NCBI GenBank assembly: GCA_964576715.1
Contig: CAZNWE010000057.1
Span: 1-27,441, forward strand
Length of the DNA: 27,441 nucleotides
Origin: SLRI01 sp964576715
GTDB lineage: Bacteria; Pseudomonadota; Alphaproteobacteria; Geminicoccales; Geminicoccaceae
Direction: 5' to 3'
Shown: positions 1 through 9,839 of the stretch, one piece after another
How the letters are laid out: every line of letters begins with the position of its first letter
How positions within the stretch are numbered: the stretch's first letter is position 1
Translations under genes and position numbers: made by a program
The notes under the pieces: generated by a model
Seen by the model: the letters and a program-made list of their open reading frames with translations, nothing else
The model's database searches: none
Told to the model about the DNA's origin: nothing

Positions 1-44
1 GCCGCCTTAAGGCGTGGGATTTCCTGATCCCCTATCGGGGACTT

Positions 45-69
45 TAAAAAGGGAGGTGTCCCCCTTAAC
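45..69 (-). terminator. Candidate rho-independent terminator after the DUF2283 gene
   Basis: Read on the minus strand, a 5-bp stem (AAGGG/CCCTT) with an 8-base loop is followed directly by TTT and an A/T-rich stretch. It starts about 10 bases past the TGA of the DUF2283 gene. A second inverted repeat (GGGGAC at 37-42, GTCCCC at 58-63) overlaps it and could form an alternative fold. A 12-bp palindrome also sits at 3-14. The stem is short, so this is only a candidate. Confidence 0.4.
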
Positions 70-78
70 CGCTTCGTC

Positions 79-315
79 TCATCCTGCCAGAGGCAGGGTG
101 CGTTCGGTGCCGGTGGCGTCGACGAGGACGAGGCGGCCGCCGTCGGCGGCCTCGAGCTGGTTGTTGGCGTCGAGCAGTTCGATGCCGTAGACGGTGCCGT
201 CGGCGGCGAGGTCGATGTTGATCTCGTCGGAGACGCGGACGGTCTCGACGGCTTCCGTTCGCTCGCGCAGGCGGATGTAGGCGATATTGTGCTTCGGGTC
301 GTAGGTGAGGCGCAC
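79..315 (-). CDS. DUF2283 domain protein
   Basis: A 78-residue protein that matches DUF2283 over nearly its full length. The family pattern is clear: a YDP near the N-terminus, AYIRL, a run of acidic and hydrophobic residues, then DGTVYGIELLDA. The GTG start at 313-315 was chosen because GGAGAG lies 5 bases upstream and the family begins just there; the same frame stays open upstream but does not look like protein. The gene follows the DUF4258 gene by 14 bases, so the two are probably co-transcribed. DUF2283 and DUF4258 genes are often paired in bacteria and have been suspected of being toxin-antitoxin-like, but the molecular function is unknown. No catalytic residues can be named. Confidence 0.85.
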   Translation of the reverse strand: MRLTYDPKHNIAYIRLRERTEAVETVRVSDEINIDLAADGTVYGIELLDANNQLEAADGGRLVLVDATGTERTLPLAG

Positions 316-329
316 GGGCTCTCTCCGGT

Positions 330-581
330 TCAAAAGAACTTGACCACGACGGTGATCACCAGCCAGCCGTCGTCTTCCCAGACAGCATAGGCTTCGATCT
401 GCTTGGTCGGGTAGACTTTTCCGCGCCAGGTGCCGCCGAACGGGAAGTTGCGGCGAAAGCCGGTTCGCCCGAACTTGGCCGGGAACCGCTCGCCGCCCGC
501 GACGGCCAGCACGACTTCCGCCTCGTCGGCACCGCGCTCGGTGAGGCGCCCTCGGGCGTGCGGGTGAAGGCGGGTCGGTAT
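330..581 (-). CDS. DUF4258 family protein, start codon uncertain (ATA or internal GTG)
   Basis: The translated frame gives a complete DUF4258-like protein: an N-terminal HPHARGRLTERG segment (the family's H-A-x-x-R-x-x-x-R-G pattern), a central GERFPAKFG region and a C-terminal WLVITVVVKFF strand. The only standard start in frame is GTG at 510-512, which would remove the conserved N-terminal His/Arg segment and leave 60 residues. A good ribosome site (AGGAG) lies 7 bases before an ATA codon at 579-581, exactly where an ATG would be expected, giving 83 residues. Either ATA is used, an ATG has mutated, or the gene now makes only the shorter form. DUF4258 proteins have been likened to RelE/BrnT-type toxins, and DUF2283 follows 14 bases downstream. 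Function here is unproven. Confidence 0.65.
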   Translation of the reverse strand: MPTRLHPHARGRLTERGADEAEVVLAVAGGERFPAKFGRTGFRRNFPFGGTWRGKVYPTKQIEAYAVWEDDGWLVITVVVKFF

Positions 582-778
582 CGACTATCTCCTGCTGCCG
601 CTGGCTGGGCCCCACCGACGCGAACAGCCGAGGCTGTAGGATTTGGCTCGTGACGTGAGTTGGCAGGGGCCGTTGGCTTCGGTTTGCGCGCGTTTGGCTC
701 TCGTCAGCAACGGGCGCCCGCAGTGCATCATGGCCCACTCATCCTTCCCGCGCCTCCAACCGAAAGTTTCGAGGGGGT

Positions 779-801
779 GCGGGGGAAATCATTTCCCCCG
801 C
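779..801. terminator. Perfect 11-bp inverted repeat, possible terminator
   Basis: Two 11-base arms (GCGGGGGAAAT and ATTTCCCCCGC) are separated by a single base. The hairpin lies 20 bases past the stop of the leftward gamma-glutamyltransferase remnant, where a terminator would be expected. The minus strand has no T-run after it; on the plus strand it is followed by a T-rich stretch. It may be the terminator of the decayed gene, or a binding site for a dimeric protein. Confidence 0.45.
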
Positions 802-821
802 GTTGCTTTTCTTCCCTCTTC

Positions 822-1190
822 CTACTCGACCGCGACTGCATCTGCCCAGGGGTGGATGACTTCGGCGGTGCCGTAGTGGTCGTTTTCGACGAGGTCGTGG
901 AGGGTGGCGACGGGGGTGGCGAAGCGGTTGGGGTAGACGACGGCGCGGGCTTGGGTGGCGTTGAAGGCTTCGGTGAGGGTGTCCTGGATGGGGTCGGGGA
1001 GGTCCTGGTTGGTGGTGACGGTGCCGTCGCCGGCGACGTCGATGCGGCCTTGGACGAAGGCTTCTTCCAGCGACATGTCGTCGTCGAAGACGAAGCTGAG
1101 GATTTGCAGGATGGCGGGCATGATCTTGCGGCCGCCGGCGGCGGCGAGCGGATGGATACGGCCATCGTGCTGCCGCGCGGCCTCTTGCAT
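822..1190 (-). pseudogene. 3' remnant of a gamma-glutamyltransferase gene
   Basis: About 120 residues of open frame ending in TAC-free sequence at the stop near 822 match the C-terminal part of gamma-glutamyltransferase family proteins. Recognisable pieces are AAGGRKIMPAILQILSF, then a D-M-S-L-E-E-A-F helix and a G-R-I-D-V segment, in the order seen in the small subunit. The catalytic Thr at the small-subunit N-terminus and the whole large subunit are missing, and upstream sequence in every frame is unrelated. The intact family is about 530-580 residues long and cleaves or transfers gamma-glutamyl groups such as that of glutathione. This piece cannot be a working enzyme. It lies head-to-head with a LacI remnant, as expected of a region eroded by deletion. 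Confidence 0.65.
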
Positions 1191-1339
1191 TCTCAGGTGG
1201 TGCGTCACGGTCGGCGCCGTTCGCGTCGCTCGAGCGGTGCTGGACGCGGGTGACCTCTGCGGTGGCTGGCCTTTGGGTATCGGCGCTGCCGCGGACGACA
1301 CGAGCGGGCACCGCGACCTGGACCACGCGGTGCCCCTCG

Positions 1340-1636
1340 GCGATCGGCTTCATGCGCAGCGTCCGTGACGCCGGGTGGGCGGTGCCGGGCGACGTTTCGG
1401 TCGTTGGCTATGACGGCATCGTCTTCGCCGAGTTCTCCGAGCCGCCGCTGACCACGGTGCGCCAGCCGCGCGAAGCGATGGGCCGTGCCGCGGTCGAGAT
1501 CCTGCTGCGGCTGATCGAGAACCAGGAGGCAGAGGCGGCCAGGGCCGCGCCCGGCAATCTCGTTCGCCTGCCGGTAGCACTGCGCGTGGCGAGGAGCACG
1601 GCAGCGCCGCGGTGCTGTCTCGCGCGTCACCGCTGA
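1340..1636 (+). pseudogene. 3' remnant of a LacI-family transcription regulator
   Basis: The frame reads AIGFMRSVRDAG, then V-P-G-D-V-S-V-V-G-Y-D-G-I, followed by PPLTTVRQPREAMGRAAVEILL. This is the C-terminal ligand-binding subdomain of LacI/GalR regulators in the right order. It ends at a TGA at 1634-1636 after a short tail. The N-terminal helix-turn-helix and most of the ligand domain are absent: the sequence just before AIGFM does not continue the family in this frame. A full LacI protein is about 330-350 residues, and fewer than 100 remain. It is almost certainly non-functional. Confidence 0.7.
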
Positions 1637-1845
1637 GCGCGGCCCCTCTGCCCAGCCGCCACGCCCGAGACATCCGGGGGCAGGAGACTCTTTCGACCCT
1701 TCGCCGAAACGGGGCGTTATCACCCGACTGCGATGACATCTGATGGCTGGCGGGGAAACGAACGGTGACCGCCTCGCCGAGATCGATCGCCTCCGGGCGA
1801 GCTTTGCCGGCAGCGATGGCGAGCCCGACGAATGCGGGTCCAGCA

Positions 1846-2107
1846 ACGATTTCCGCAGCCTTGCGCGAAGAGGGTTAAGGCGAAGCTGTTGAACGGCTCC
1901 CACCACCGGGGCAGTGCTGTGACCTGCTTCCAGTCCATGAAATCCGGAATGCCCGGCGTCGACTGGATGGCCGTGTTCTCCGGTGTCGACGATGTAGAGC
2001 TGGCCAGCGGTCGAGCCGATCATCGTAAAGGCGGCACCGGCCACGCCGGCAATGCCGCAGCCGACGCCGAAGGTGATCCGGTCGGCACGCCATACGGGCA
2101 GAGGCAC
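1846..2107 (-). pseudogene. Fragments of a urea/branched-chain amino acid ABC permease (UrtB/UrtC-like)
   Basis: From 2107 leftward, about 40 residues match a membrane segment of LivH/UrtB-type permeases: a G-x-G-C-G-I-A-G-V-A-G-A-A stretch followed by GQLYIVDT. The family normally continues with F-M-V-V-V-x-G-G, but here the frame breaks. In a different minus-strand frame (about 1846-1945) the sequence DFMDWKQVTALPRWWEPF resembles a periplasmic loop of UrtC-like permeases; that match is weaker. A TAA sits directly upstream of the first fragment. Together they look like an internal deletion product of a permease operon. No transporter can be made from this. Confidence 0.4.
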
Positions 2108-2171
2108 TTATGAGTGGGCCGAAGTTCGGGGCAGGGTCATGTCGACCCCTCCACACTCGGGTCATCGGGCT

Positions 2172-2391
2172 GCAGGCCAGCGCCCGTGGCAGCTTCGCCA
2201 GCGCGATCGACCGGGGCTCGATCGGCGCGTCCGCGGCAGCGAACCGACGCGACATGCGGGCCAGCACCGCGTCGGCGAGGCGTCGGCTCACCCGCGGGGG
2301 ATGCGCTGGCGGCGGCCGTTTCGCGCAGCCACGCGGCGCCTCGGGCCAGCCGTCGTTCGGCCTGAACAACCTGCCAAGTCCTGCGCACCAC
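2172..2391 (-). pseudogene. Unrecognised, frameshifted reading frame
   Basis: Two minus-strand segments in different frames look protein-like and abut at about 2292: a helical Q-A-E-R-R-L-A-R-G-A-A-W-L-R-E stretch (about 2293-2391) and an R-R-L-A-D-A-V-L-A-R-M-S-R-R-F-A-A-A-D stretch (about 2175-2291). Both have the helix-forming composition of real protein in this genome. A one-base shift would join them. I do not recognise the family. It could also be non-coding sequence that happens to read well. There is no other candidate gene between 2108 and 2412. Confidence 0.25.
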
Positions 2392-2412
2392 CGGGACTGT
2401 TGCCGCAGCCGG

Positions 2413-3957
2413 CTAGGCCGAGCGCCGCTGTGGTGGTGCCGCGGTGAAGGAGCGGCTGATGACCAGCTTGTCGTCCGACGCCTTGGGCTCGACCAGATAC
2501 ATGCCGACCAGGATCACCGCGAAGGCGGCCCAAGCCACCGCCGACAGCTCCTCGTTCAACAGCAGCATCCCCCAGACGATGCCCGCCAATGTCATCGTGT
2601 AGGCACTCTGGCTGTAGAACACCGCCCCCGCCGTGGCGATCACGTGGAACGCCAGCAGCAGCGAGCCGGCACCGACGATCCCGATCAGCAGCACCAAGAG
2701 TTCCAGTTTGCCGACCTCTGGTCGCAGCGGCATCAGATCGCCGGTGGCATAGGCCACCGGCAGCAGCAGCACCGCCGACAGCCCCATCATCAGCCCGACC
2801 GACGCGAACATGTCGACATGTTTCGGCCGCCGCCCGGCCAGCACGATCGCCTCCACCGCGAACAGGAACGGCAGGGCCAGCGCGAAGATGAGATAGCCGT
2901 TCTGCTCGGAGTTGCCGGGATCGAACCGCGTCCAGAGGACGATGGCCACCCCGACCAGCCCGACCGACAAGCCGACCAGTCGCCGGGGCGAGGTCCGCTC
3001 CAGCTTCGTCACCGCAACGAAGGCGAACACCATGAAGCCCTGCAGGGTGACGATCAGCGACAGCATCGCCGCCTCGACATGGGCGGTGACCCAGAACGTC
3101 GTCAGCCGCTGGAGGATCCCCGCCAAGGCCGCCCAGGCGAGGAAGAACAGGAACTCCGCCCCGGTCAGCCGTGGCAGCCGGCCGCGCCACGCCGCCACCC
3201 CGAGACAACAGACCGCGGCGATGAAGTTGACCCAGACCGCGAGCCCCAGCGGGTTCGACCCGATCCCCGCCGACAGCCGCGACAGCGCCGGCGTCAGCCC
3301 CCAGACGAGGCCCACCGCGATCACCAGGAAGCTGCCCTGGAGCAGCTGCACCGTCCGCTTCAGCCGGAGCTCGCGGTCGTAGATCTCCGCCGCCATGCCG
3401 CGGAACACCGCCGCCAGCCGCCCCAGCGGGTCGTTGCGCGCCGCCAGCTCGTCGAGGTCGAGGCTGGCCCCGCGGAACTCGCCCGCCTCCAGCACCTCGG
3501 CCGCCCGGGTCAGCCGCTCGACCCCGCGAAAATAGGCGAGCTCGGTGTCGCGGAACCGTTTCTTCGCCAAGGATGCGCCGAGCCGCGCCTGCAACAGCAC
3601 CGGATCGAAATCCTTGGGCAGGAAGTCCTCGGCACCGAGCGAGATCGCCCGCACCACGCTTGCCGTCTCGTCGTCGAGCGCCGAGACCACGATCACCGGG
3701 ATGTCGCGGAGTGCGGCATCGGATTTGAGCGCGTGGAGCACCTCGAAACCGTCCATGCCCGGCATGACGATATCGAGCAGCACCGCGTCGAAAGCCCTGG
3801 CCCGCAAGGCCGCCAGCGCCTGCACGCCATCCTCGGCCATCTCCGGCTCGTGCCCGAGCGCCTTGACGGCGAGGCTCAGCTTGCGCCGATTGAGCGCGCT
3901 GTCGTCGACGACGAGAATCCGCGCCGCCGGCTGCGGCTCCGGCACGGCTTCACGCAT
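2413..3957 (-). CDS. Receiver domain fused to an EamA/DMT-family transporter
   Basis: A 514-residue protein with two parts not usually joined. Residues 12-135 are a complete receiver domain: acidic pair D18-D19, phospho-acceptor D62 in LLDIVMPGMDG, S92 and K115 (FLPKDF). Residues 140-205 are a helical, charged HAMP-like linker ending in E-I-Y-D-R-E-L-R-L-K-R. Residues 207-490 carry about ten hydrophobic helices with the two-fold EamA layout of drug/metabolite transporters. The ATG at 3955-3957 overlaps the end of the HPt gene by 8 bases and starts just before the receiver. As the last gene of a kinase-HPt operon it is the likely end of the phosphorelay, so phosphorylation could gate transport. 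The substrate is unknown; DMT exporters move amino acids, nucleosides and other small molecules. A frameshift artefact is unlikely because one frame runs throughout. Confidence 0.9.
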   Translation of the reverse strand: MREAVPEPQPAARILVVDDSALNRRKLSLAVKALGHEPEMAEDGVQALAALRARAFDAVLLDIVMPGMDGFEVLHALKSDAALRDIPVIVVSALDDETASVVRAISLGAEDFLPKDFDPVLLQARLGASLAKKRFRDTELAYFRGVERLTRAAEVLEAGEFRGASLDLDELAARNDPLGRLAAVFRGMAAEIYDRELRLKRTVQLLQGSFLVIAVGLVWGLTPALSRLSAGIGSNPLGLAVWVNFIAAVCCLGVAAWRGRLPRLTGAEFLFFLAWAALAGILQRLTTFWVTAHVEAAMLSLIVTLQGFMVFAFVAVTKLERTSPRRLVGLSVGLVGVAIVLWTRFDPGNSEQNGYLIFALALPFLFAVEAIVLAGRRPKHVDMFASVGLMMGLSAVLLLPVAYATGDLMPLRPEVGKLELLVLLIGIVGAGSLLLAFHVIATAGAVFYSQSAYTMTLAGIVWGMLLLNEELSAVAWAAFAVILVGMYLVEPKASDDKLVISRSFTAAPPQRRSA

Positions 3958-4308
3958 CCCGTGTCCCAAGCGCGTCGAGGGCGGCGCGTGCCTCGGCGAC
4001 CGCCCGGTCGAGCTGCGCCAGGAGCGGCTCGGGTGCCGCGACACCACCATCCTTCAGCTGCTGCTCCAGCGTCTGGCACAGCGCCGCCACCGACGTCGCC
4101 CCGAAGTCCCGGGCGTTGGATTTCAGCGTGTGGGCGGCGATCCGCACCGCGTGCCAATCCGCTGCCGCCACACCCGACTGGATCTTGCCGTTCAGGTCGC
4201 CGGCGATGCCGTTGAAATCGGCGATCAGCTCCTGCAGGTCCTCGGTGTCGCCGCCGATCACCGCCAGAAGCTTGTCGAGGGCGGCAGGATCGATGGGGCC
4301 GGTACCAG

Positions 4309-4312
<4 letters not shown>
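3950..4312 (-). CDS. Histidine phosphotransfer (HPt) protein
   Basis: A 120-residue, all-helical protein with the HPt signature AAHTLKSNARDFGA; the phospho-accepting histidine is H61. Size and composition are typical of a stand-alone HPt domain. It has no membrane segment and should act in the cytoplasm, passing phosphate between receiver domains. The ATG overlaps the stop of the hybrid kinase by 4 bases (ATGA) and its own end overlaps the receiver-transporter start by 8 bases, so the three are translationally coupled. The natural reading is kinase His to kinase Asp to this His to the receiver of the transporter fusion. Which of the two kinase receivers is the donor cannot be told from sequence. 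Confidence 0.93.
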
Positions 4313-7166
<2,854 letters not shown>

Positions 7167-7167
<1 letters not shown>

Positions 7168-7940
7168 CAGAACTGCTCGAGGAAGTAGCGCTCGATCGTG
7201 TCCTCGACATCGATCTGCGCCAAACCCGCGTTGAACCGCGCGCGCAGCGCGTGGCCCTCGGGCGTGTCGTTGAAGCAGAGATAGAGGGTCTTCTCCTCGA
7301 GCGGCCGCTCGTCGAAGGCGAGCGCCGTCTGGCCCTCGGCAATCGAGCTCTCGGTCGCCAGCAGGTAGGACAGGACCAGCTTGTCGATGACCGCCGCATC
7401 GATCCGCTTGCGCAGCAGCTTGCGCAGATTGGTCAGGTCGTCGGCGGCGGGCACCACCTTGATCCAGCCGGTCCCGGCCTTCTCGTCGAACTCGTCGGTA
7501 TTCGCATAGCCCAGCACCGTGCCGATCTGCAGTTGCTGCTCGCCCAGGTCATCGATCGAGCGCCAGGTGATCGGCGCGTCGACATTTTCGACCAGGCCCA
7601 AGGGGCCGAAACCGATCGGCTCGGACGGCACGAAGCCCTCCACATGGCGGCAATGATAGCCCGGGAAATAGGCGACGACGCCCGCATCGTCCTTGGCCCT
7701 GCTGATCGCCCGCTTCCACGGCAGGGTCAGCACCGTCGCATCGATGTCCACCGCCGCGAAGGCGTCGGTCACGATCTGTGTCACCGCCCCGCCGGCGGGC
7801 AGCGTCGGCGAGGTGTAGGGCGGCCAATCGAGCGTGCTCACCGCCAGGTCCTCGGCGGCGGCCGGGCTTGCGGCCGGCGGTCCGAGGACGGCGAACAGCA
7901 GCGCTGCGATCGAGCGACGTCGGCCCGGCTTTGCACTCAT
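7167..7940 (-). CDS. Periplasmic solute-binding protein, family 3 type
   Basis: A 257-residue protein with a signal peptide (R-R-R-S, then a hydrophobic A/L-rich core and an Ala-rich cleavage region near residue 28). The mature part begins LAVSTLDWPPYTSP, as in extracellular solute-binding proteins of family 3 (SBP_bac_3), and follows their two-lobe pattern (LPWKRAI; I-G-T-V-L-G-Y; K-R-I-D-A-A-V-I-D). No ABC permease or ATPase gene is nearby. It instead sits between a membrane protein gene and a hybrid kinase gene, with one-base TGATG overlaps on both sides. That context suggests a ligand-reporting role for the kinase rather than uptake. The ligand is unknown; polar amino acids are common in the family. 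Confidence 0.87.
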
Positions 7941-8914
7941 CACTCGGACACCGTCGCGAGGCCGGCTATCTCGAGCTTGGTTGAAGCCGGTGCCGGCTCC
8001 TGCCAGTCCAGCGAACCGATGGCGATGTCGCCGACCGCCCAAAGCGCATTGGCGAGTGCGAGCGCCATGCCTTCGGGCGTTTGCGTCGCCAGTGCCGCAG
8101 TGCCGGTCGCGAGCCGGAGCGGCAGCCGGGCGTACATCGCGGTCCTGAACGGGTAGCGGGCCTTGGTATCCGCATCGACCCAAAAGACGGCCGGGAGGAA
8201 GACCCGGCGGGCGGCGCGCTCGACAAGCGGATCGAGACGGCCGAGGACTGTGTTGATGGGCCCGTTCGGCTGAAGCAGAGCGCTCGACCCGCTGCACCGG
8301 GCGGCAGCGCAGGCATGGATCCCGCCGACATAGGTGAACAGCCCGGCACCGGCGACGTAGAAACCGGTGAGCAAGATCAGGGTGCCGAGGCCGGTGATCG
8401 CTCCGCCGACCATCGACAAGGCACCGTGGATGGCGAGACCGATGCCGCCGAGCACGAGGGCGAGAGCCCCGAGCTTCAAGAAGAGCGGCGAGGCCGGCAC
8501 CAGGCGCAACAGCGCCGAGCCCGCGATGAAGCAGACTGCCGCAACGGTGATCCAGGACGAGCCGAGCCAGAGCGCCGCTGCCAGGAGCAAGGCTGCAGCC
8601 CCGACCGCGAGCCGATCCGTCCACCGGGCGATCCCCGGGCGGCGCACCAGGCGGGCCAGGCGCTCGGCCGCGAACGAGGCGAGCACCAGGACGACGAGGC
8701 CGATCGCCACCGCGGCATCCGGGACCTCCGCCAGGAACCGGGCCGCAACCACCGGCCAGCCGGCCCCGGACGTGGCGACCAGAAGATCGCCGAGGCGATC
8801 CTGGAACAGCCAGAGGCCGCCACTGCCGGCGATCGCGGCCAGGATATTGCCGGTCTCGTAGCCCCAGAACTGGAGCTCCATGTTGTGCCGCTTGACCAGC
8901 CGCCGGATCATCAT
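7940..8914 (-). CDS. Polytopic membrane protein, unrecognised family
   Basis: About 324 residues with roughly six hydrophobic helices in residues 20-210, then a soluble C-terminal part of about 115 residues containing a Cys pair (C-A-A-A-R-C). I do not recognise the family. GGGAGG lies 7-8 bases before the ATG at 8912-8914; GTG at 8917 and a second ATG at 8911 are alternatives. It is the first gene of the five-gene phosphorelay operon and overlaps the binding-protein gene by one base. A membrane-embedded co-sensor or accessory to the kinase is possible, but this rests on position only. Its first 33 or so codons and its leader are duplicated upstream at 9507-9679. Confidence 0.8.
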   Translation of the reverse strand: MMIRRLVKRHNMELQFWGYETGNILAAIAGSGGLWLFQDRLGDLLVATSGAGWPVVAARFLAEVPDAAVAIGLVVLVLASFAAERLARLVRRPGIARWTDRLAVGAAALLLAAALWLGSSWITVAAVCFIAGSALLRLVPASPLFLKLGALALVLGGIGLAIHGALSMVGGAITGLGTLILLTGFYVAGAGLFTYVGGIHACAAARCSGSSALLQPNGPINTVLGRLDPLVERAARRVFLPAVFWVDADTKARYPFRTAMYARLPLRLATGTAALATQTPEGMALALANALWAVGDIAIGSLDWQEPAPASTKLEIAGLATVSE

Positions 8915-8990
8915 CACCCGTCCTCCCGCTCGCGCAGAAACTCGGTTAACCGCGGCGGGCGGCGAGCCCCATAGGGCGATGACCTAGTGG
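8818..8990. repeat. Duplicated leader block, copy A
   Basis: This stretch aligns without gaps, at a constant offset of 689 bases, with 9507-9679; by hand comparison about 80% of positions agree. It covers the first codons of the membrane protein gene, its ribosome site, the presumed promoter region and regulatory site A. The coding part and site are better conserved than the bases between them. Confidence 0.85.
8967..8987. promoter_or_regulatory. Regulatory motif copy A (CCCCATAGG-N7-CCTAG)
   Basis: An imperfect inverted repeat whose half-sites, read outward, are CCTAT and CCTAG, separated by 7 bases. It lies about 52 bases upstream of the membrane protein start that opens the phosphorelay operon. 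The same arrangement with the same spacing occurs at 9656-9676 and 14572-14591. It could be an operator for a dimeric regulator; the NarL-type regulator encoded at 14708 is a nearby candidate (inference). Confidence 0.55.
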
Positions 8991-9084
8991 CTCGTCGCCG
9001 GGCGGCTGCCGTCGTGGTCGTGGCGTTGCGCCGCTACCCGAGCCTGCCGACCCGGCGGCTGATCGGCTCGTCGCTCTCGACCCC

Positions 9085-9396
9085 TCAGTCCAGCAATGCG
9101 GCTTCGTTCACCGGCGCGGGCTGGATGGGTGCGGTCTCGTGCGGGTTGGTCCGCGCTGCTGTCACGTTCACCGATGCCGGCTGGATCGGCGCGGCGTCGC
9201 TGACGATGCAATCGTCGCTGAAGCGAACCCAGAGGTCGGAGGGCGCGGCCATGTCGTAGGCCACCGTGTCTTTTTCCGCGTCGCCGGTAACGGCGCCGTG
9301 GCTGATCGGCTGCAGCAGGTCGGCATTGTCCTCGGCGAGGACGAAGCTGGTGCTGGCCAGAAGGGCAACGGCCGAGAGAATCACGAGCTTGTGCAT
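9085..9396 (-). CDS. Small secreted protein with a duplicated APIQPA motif
   Basis: A 103-residue protein with a clear signal peptide: MHK, a hydrophobic core (LVILSAVALLASTSFV) and an LAED cleavage region, leaving about 80 residues. The mature part is acidic and has a lone Cys. Near the C-terminus are two copies of A-P-I-Q-P-A-(S/P)-V-N about 20 residues apart, which also show as a direct repeat in the DNA (about 9105-9133 and 9168-9196). I do not recognise a family. It lies downstream of the duplicated leader and regulatory site B, with the short frame 9415-9606 ending 18 bases before it. It may be a periplasmic accessory controlled with the signalling operon. The ribosome site is weak (GGAA), which fits coupling to the frame before it. 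Confidence 0.6.
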   Translation of the reverse strand: MHKLVILSAVALLASTSFVLAEDNADLLQPISHGAVTGDAEKDTVAYDMAAPSDLWVRFSDDCIVSDAAPIQPASVNVTAARTNPHETAPIQPAPVNEAALLD

Positions 9397-9414
9397 GGCG
9401 GTTCCAGTTCGTCG

Positions 9415-9606
9415 TCATGGGTTCCGACGCGGCACATACCGTGTCGGCCGTCGGGCGGGCGATGCTGCCCAGCGCCGGGAAGTTTCGAGTGAGCACGCCC
9501 AGCTGTCGCCACTGCCGGCGATCGGTGCCAGGATGCTGCCGGTCGCGCGGCCCCGGAACGGGATCTCCATGTCGTGCCGCTCGACCAGCCGCCGGGTCAT
9601 CGTCAC
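9415..9606 (-). pseudogene. Truncated duplicate of the membrane protein N-terminus
   Basis: The first 33 or so of its 63 residues copy the N-terminus of the membrane protein at 7940-8914: T-R-R-L-V-E-R-H-D-M-E-I-P-F and G-S-I-L-A-P-I-A-G-S-G match R-R-L-V-K-R-H-N-M-E-L-Q-F and G-N-I-L-A-A-I-A-G-S-G. After that the two diverge and this one runs into unrelated Arg-rich sequence before a TGA. The hydrophobic helices are absent. It is probably a by-product of duplicating the operon leader. It could still be translated and act as a leader peptide for the small secreted protein whose start is 18 bases past its stop. Confidence 0.6.
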
Positions 9607-9679
9607 CCGCCCTGTCGTTCGCGCAACGACGTCGGTAGCGGCAGCGGGCGGTGAGCCCCATAGGAAGCCGACCTAGACG
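9507..9679. repeat. Duplicated leader block, copy B
   Basis: The partner of 8818-8990 (constant offset 689 bases, no gaps, about 80% identical by hand). The duplication placed a promoter-like region with regulatory motif B in front of the small secreted protein gene. About one fifth of positions differ, so the event is not recent, while the CCCCATAGG and CCTAG blocks remain exact. Confidence 0.85.
9656..9676. promoter_or_regulatory. Regulatory motif copy B (CCCCATAGG-N7-CCTAG)
   Basis: Same half-sites and 7-base spacing as copies A and C. It lies about 49 bases upstream of the short leftward frame at 9415-9606 and about 160 bases upstream of the rightward GHKL/STAS gene, so it could serve either direction. 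The seven spacer bases differ from copy A at four positions while both half-sites are identical, which argues for selection on the half-sites. Confidence 0.55.
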
Positions 9680-9839
9680 GGCCGTTTTTTTCGCGGTCTT
9701 CGACACTCGGCGCTGCCGACCCCGCGGCGAACGACGATCCGTCGATTGCGGGCCGGCCTTGCGCCCGTTACTCTCGGATGCGTGGTGGCCGCGTCAGGAG
9801 ACGCCGCACCCGGGCAGCGGGGCATCCGGATTGGGGCTG

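Noticed and set aside
2110..4215. A 701-codon rightward open frame opposite the receiver-transporter gene
   Set aside because: It is antisense to a gene with clear receiver and EamA domains, is full of Gln/Arg/His as expected for GC-biased antisense sequence, and has no domain.
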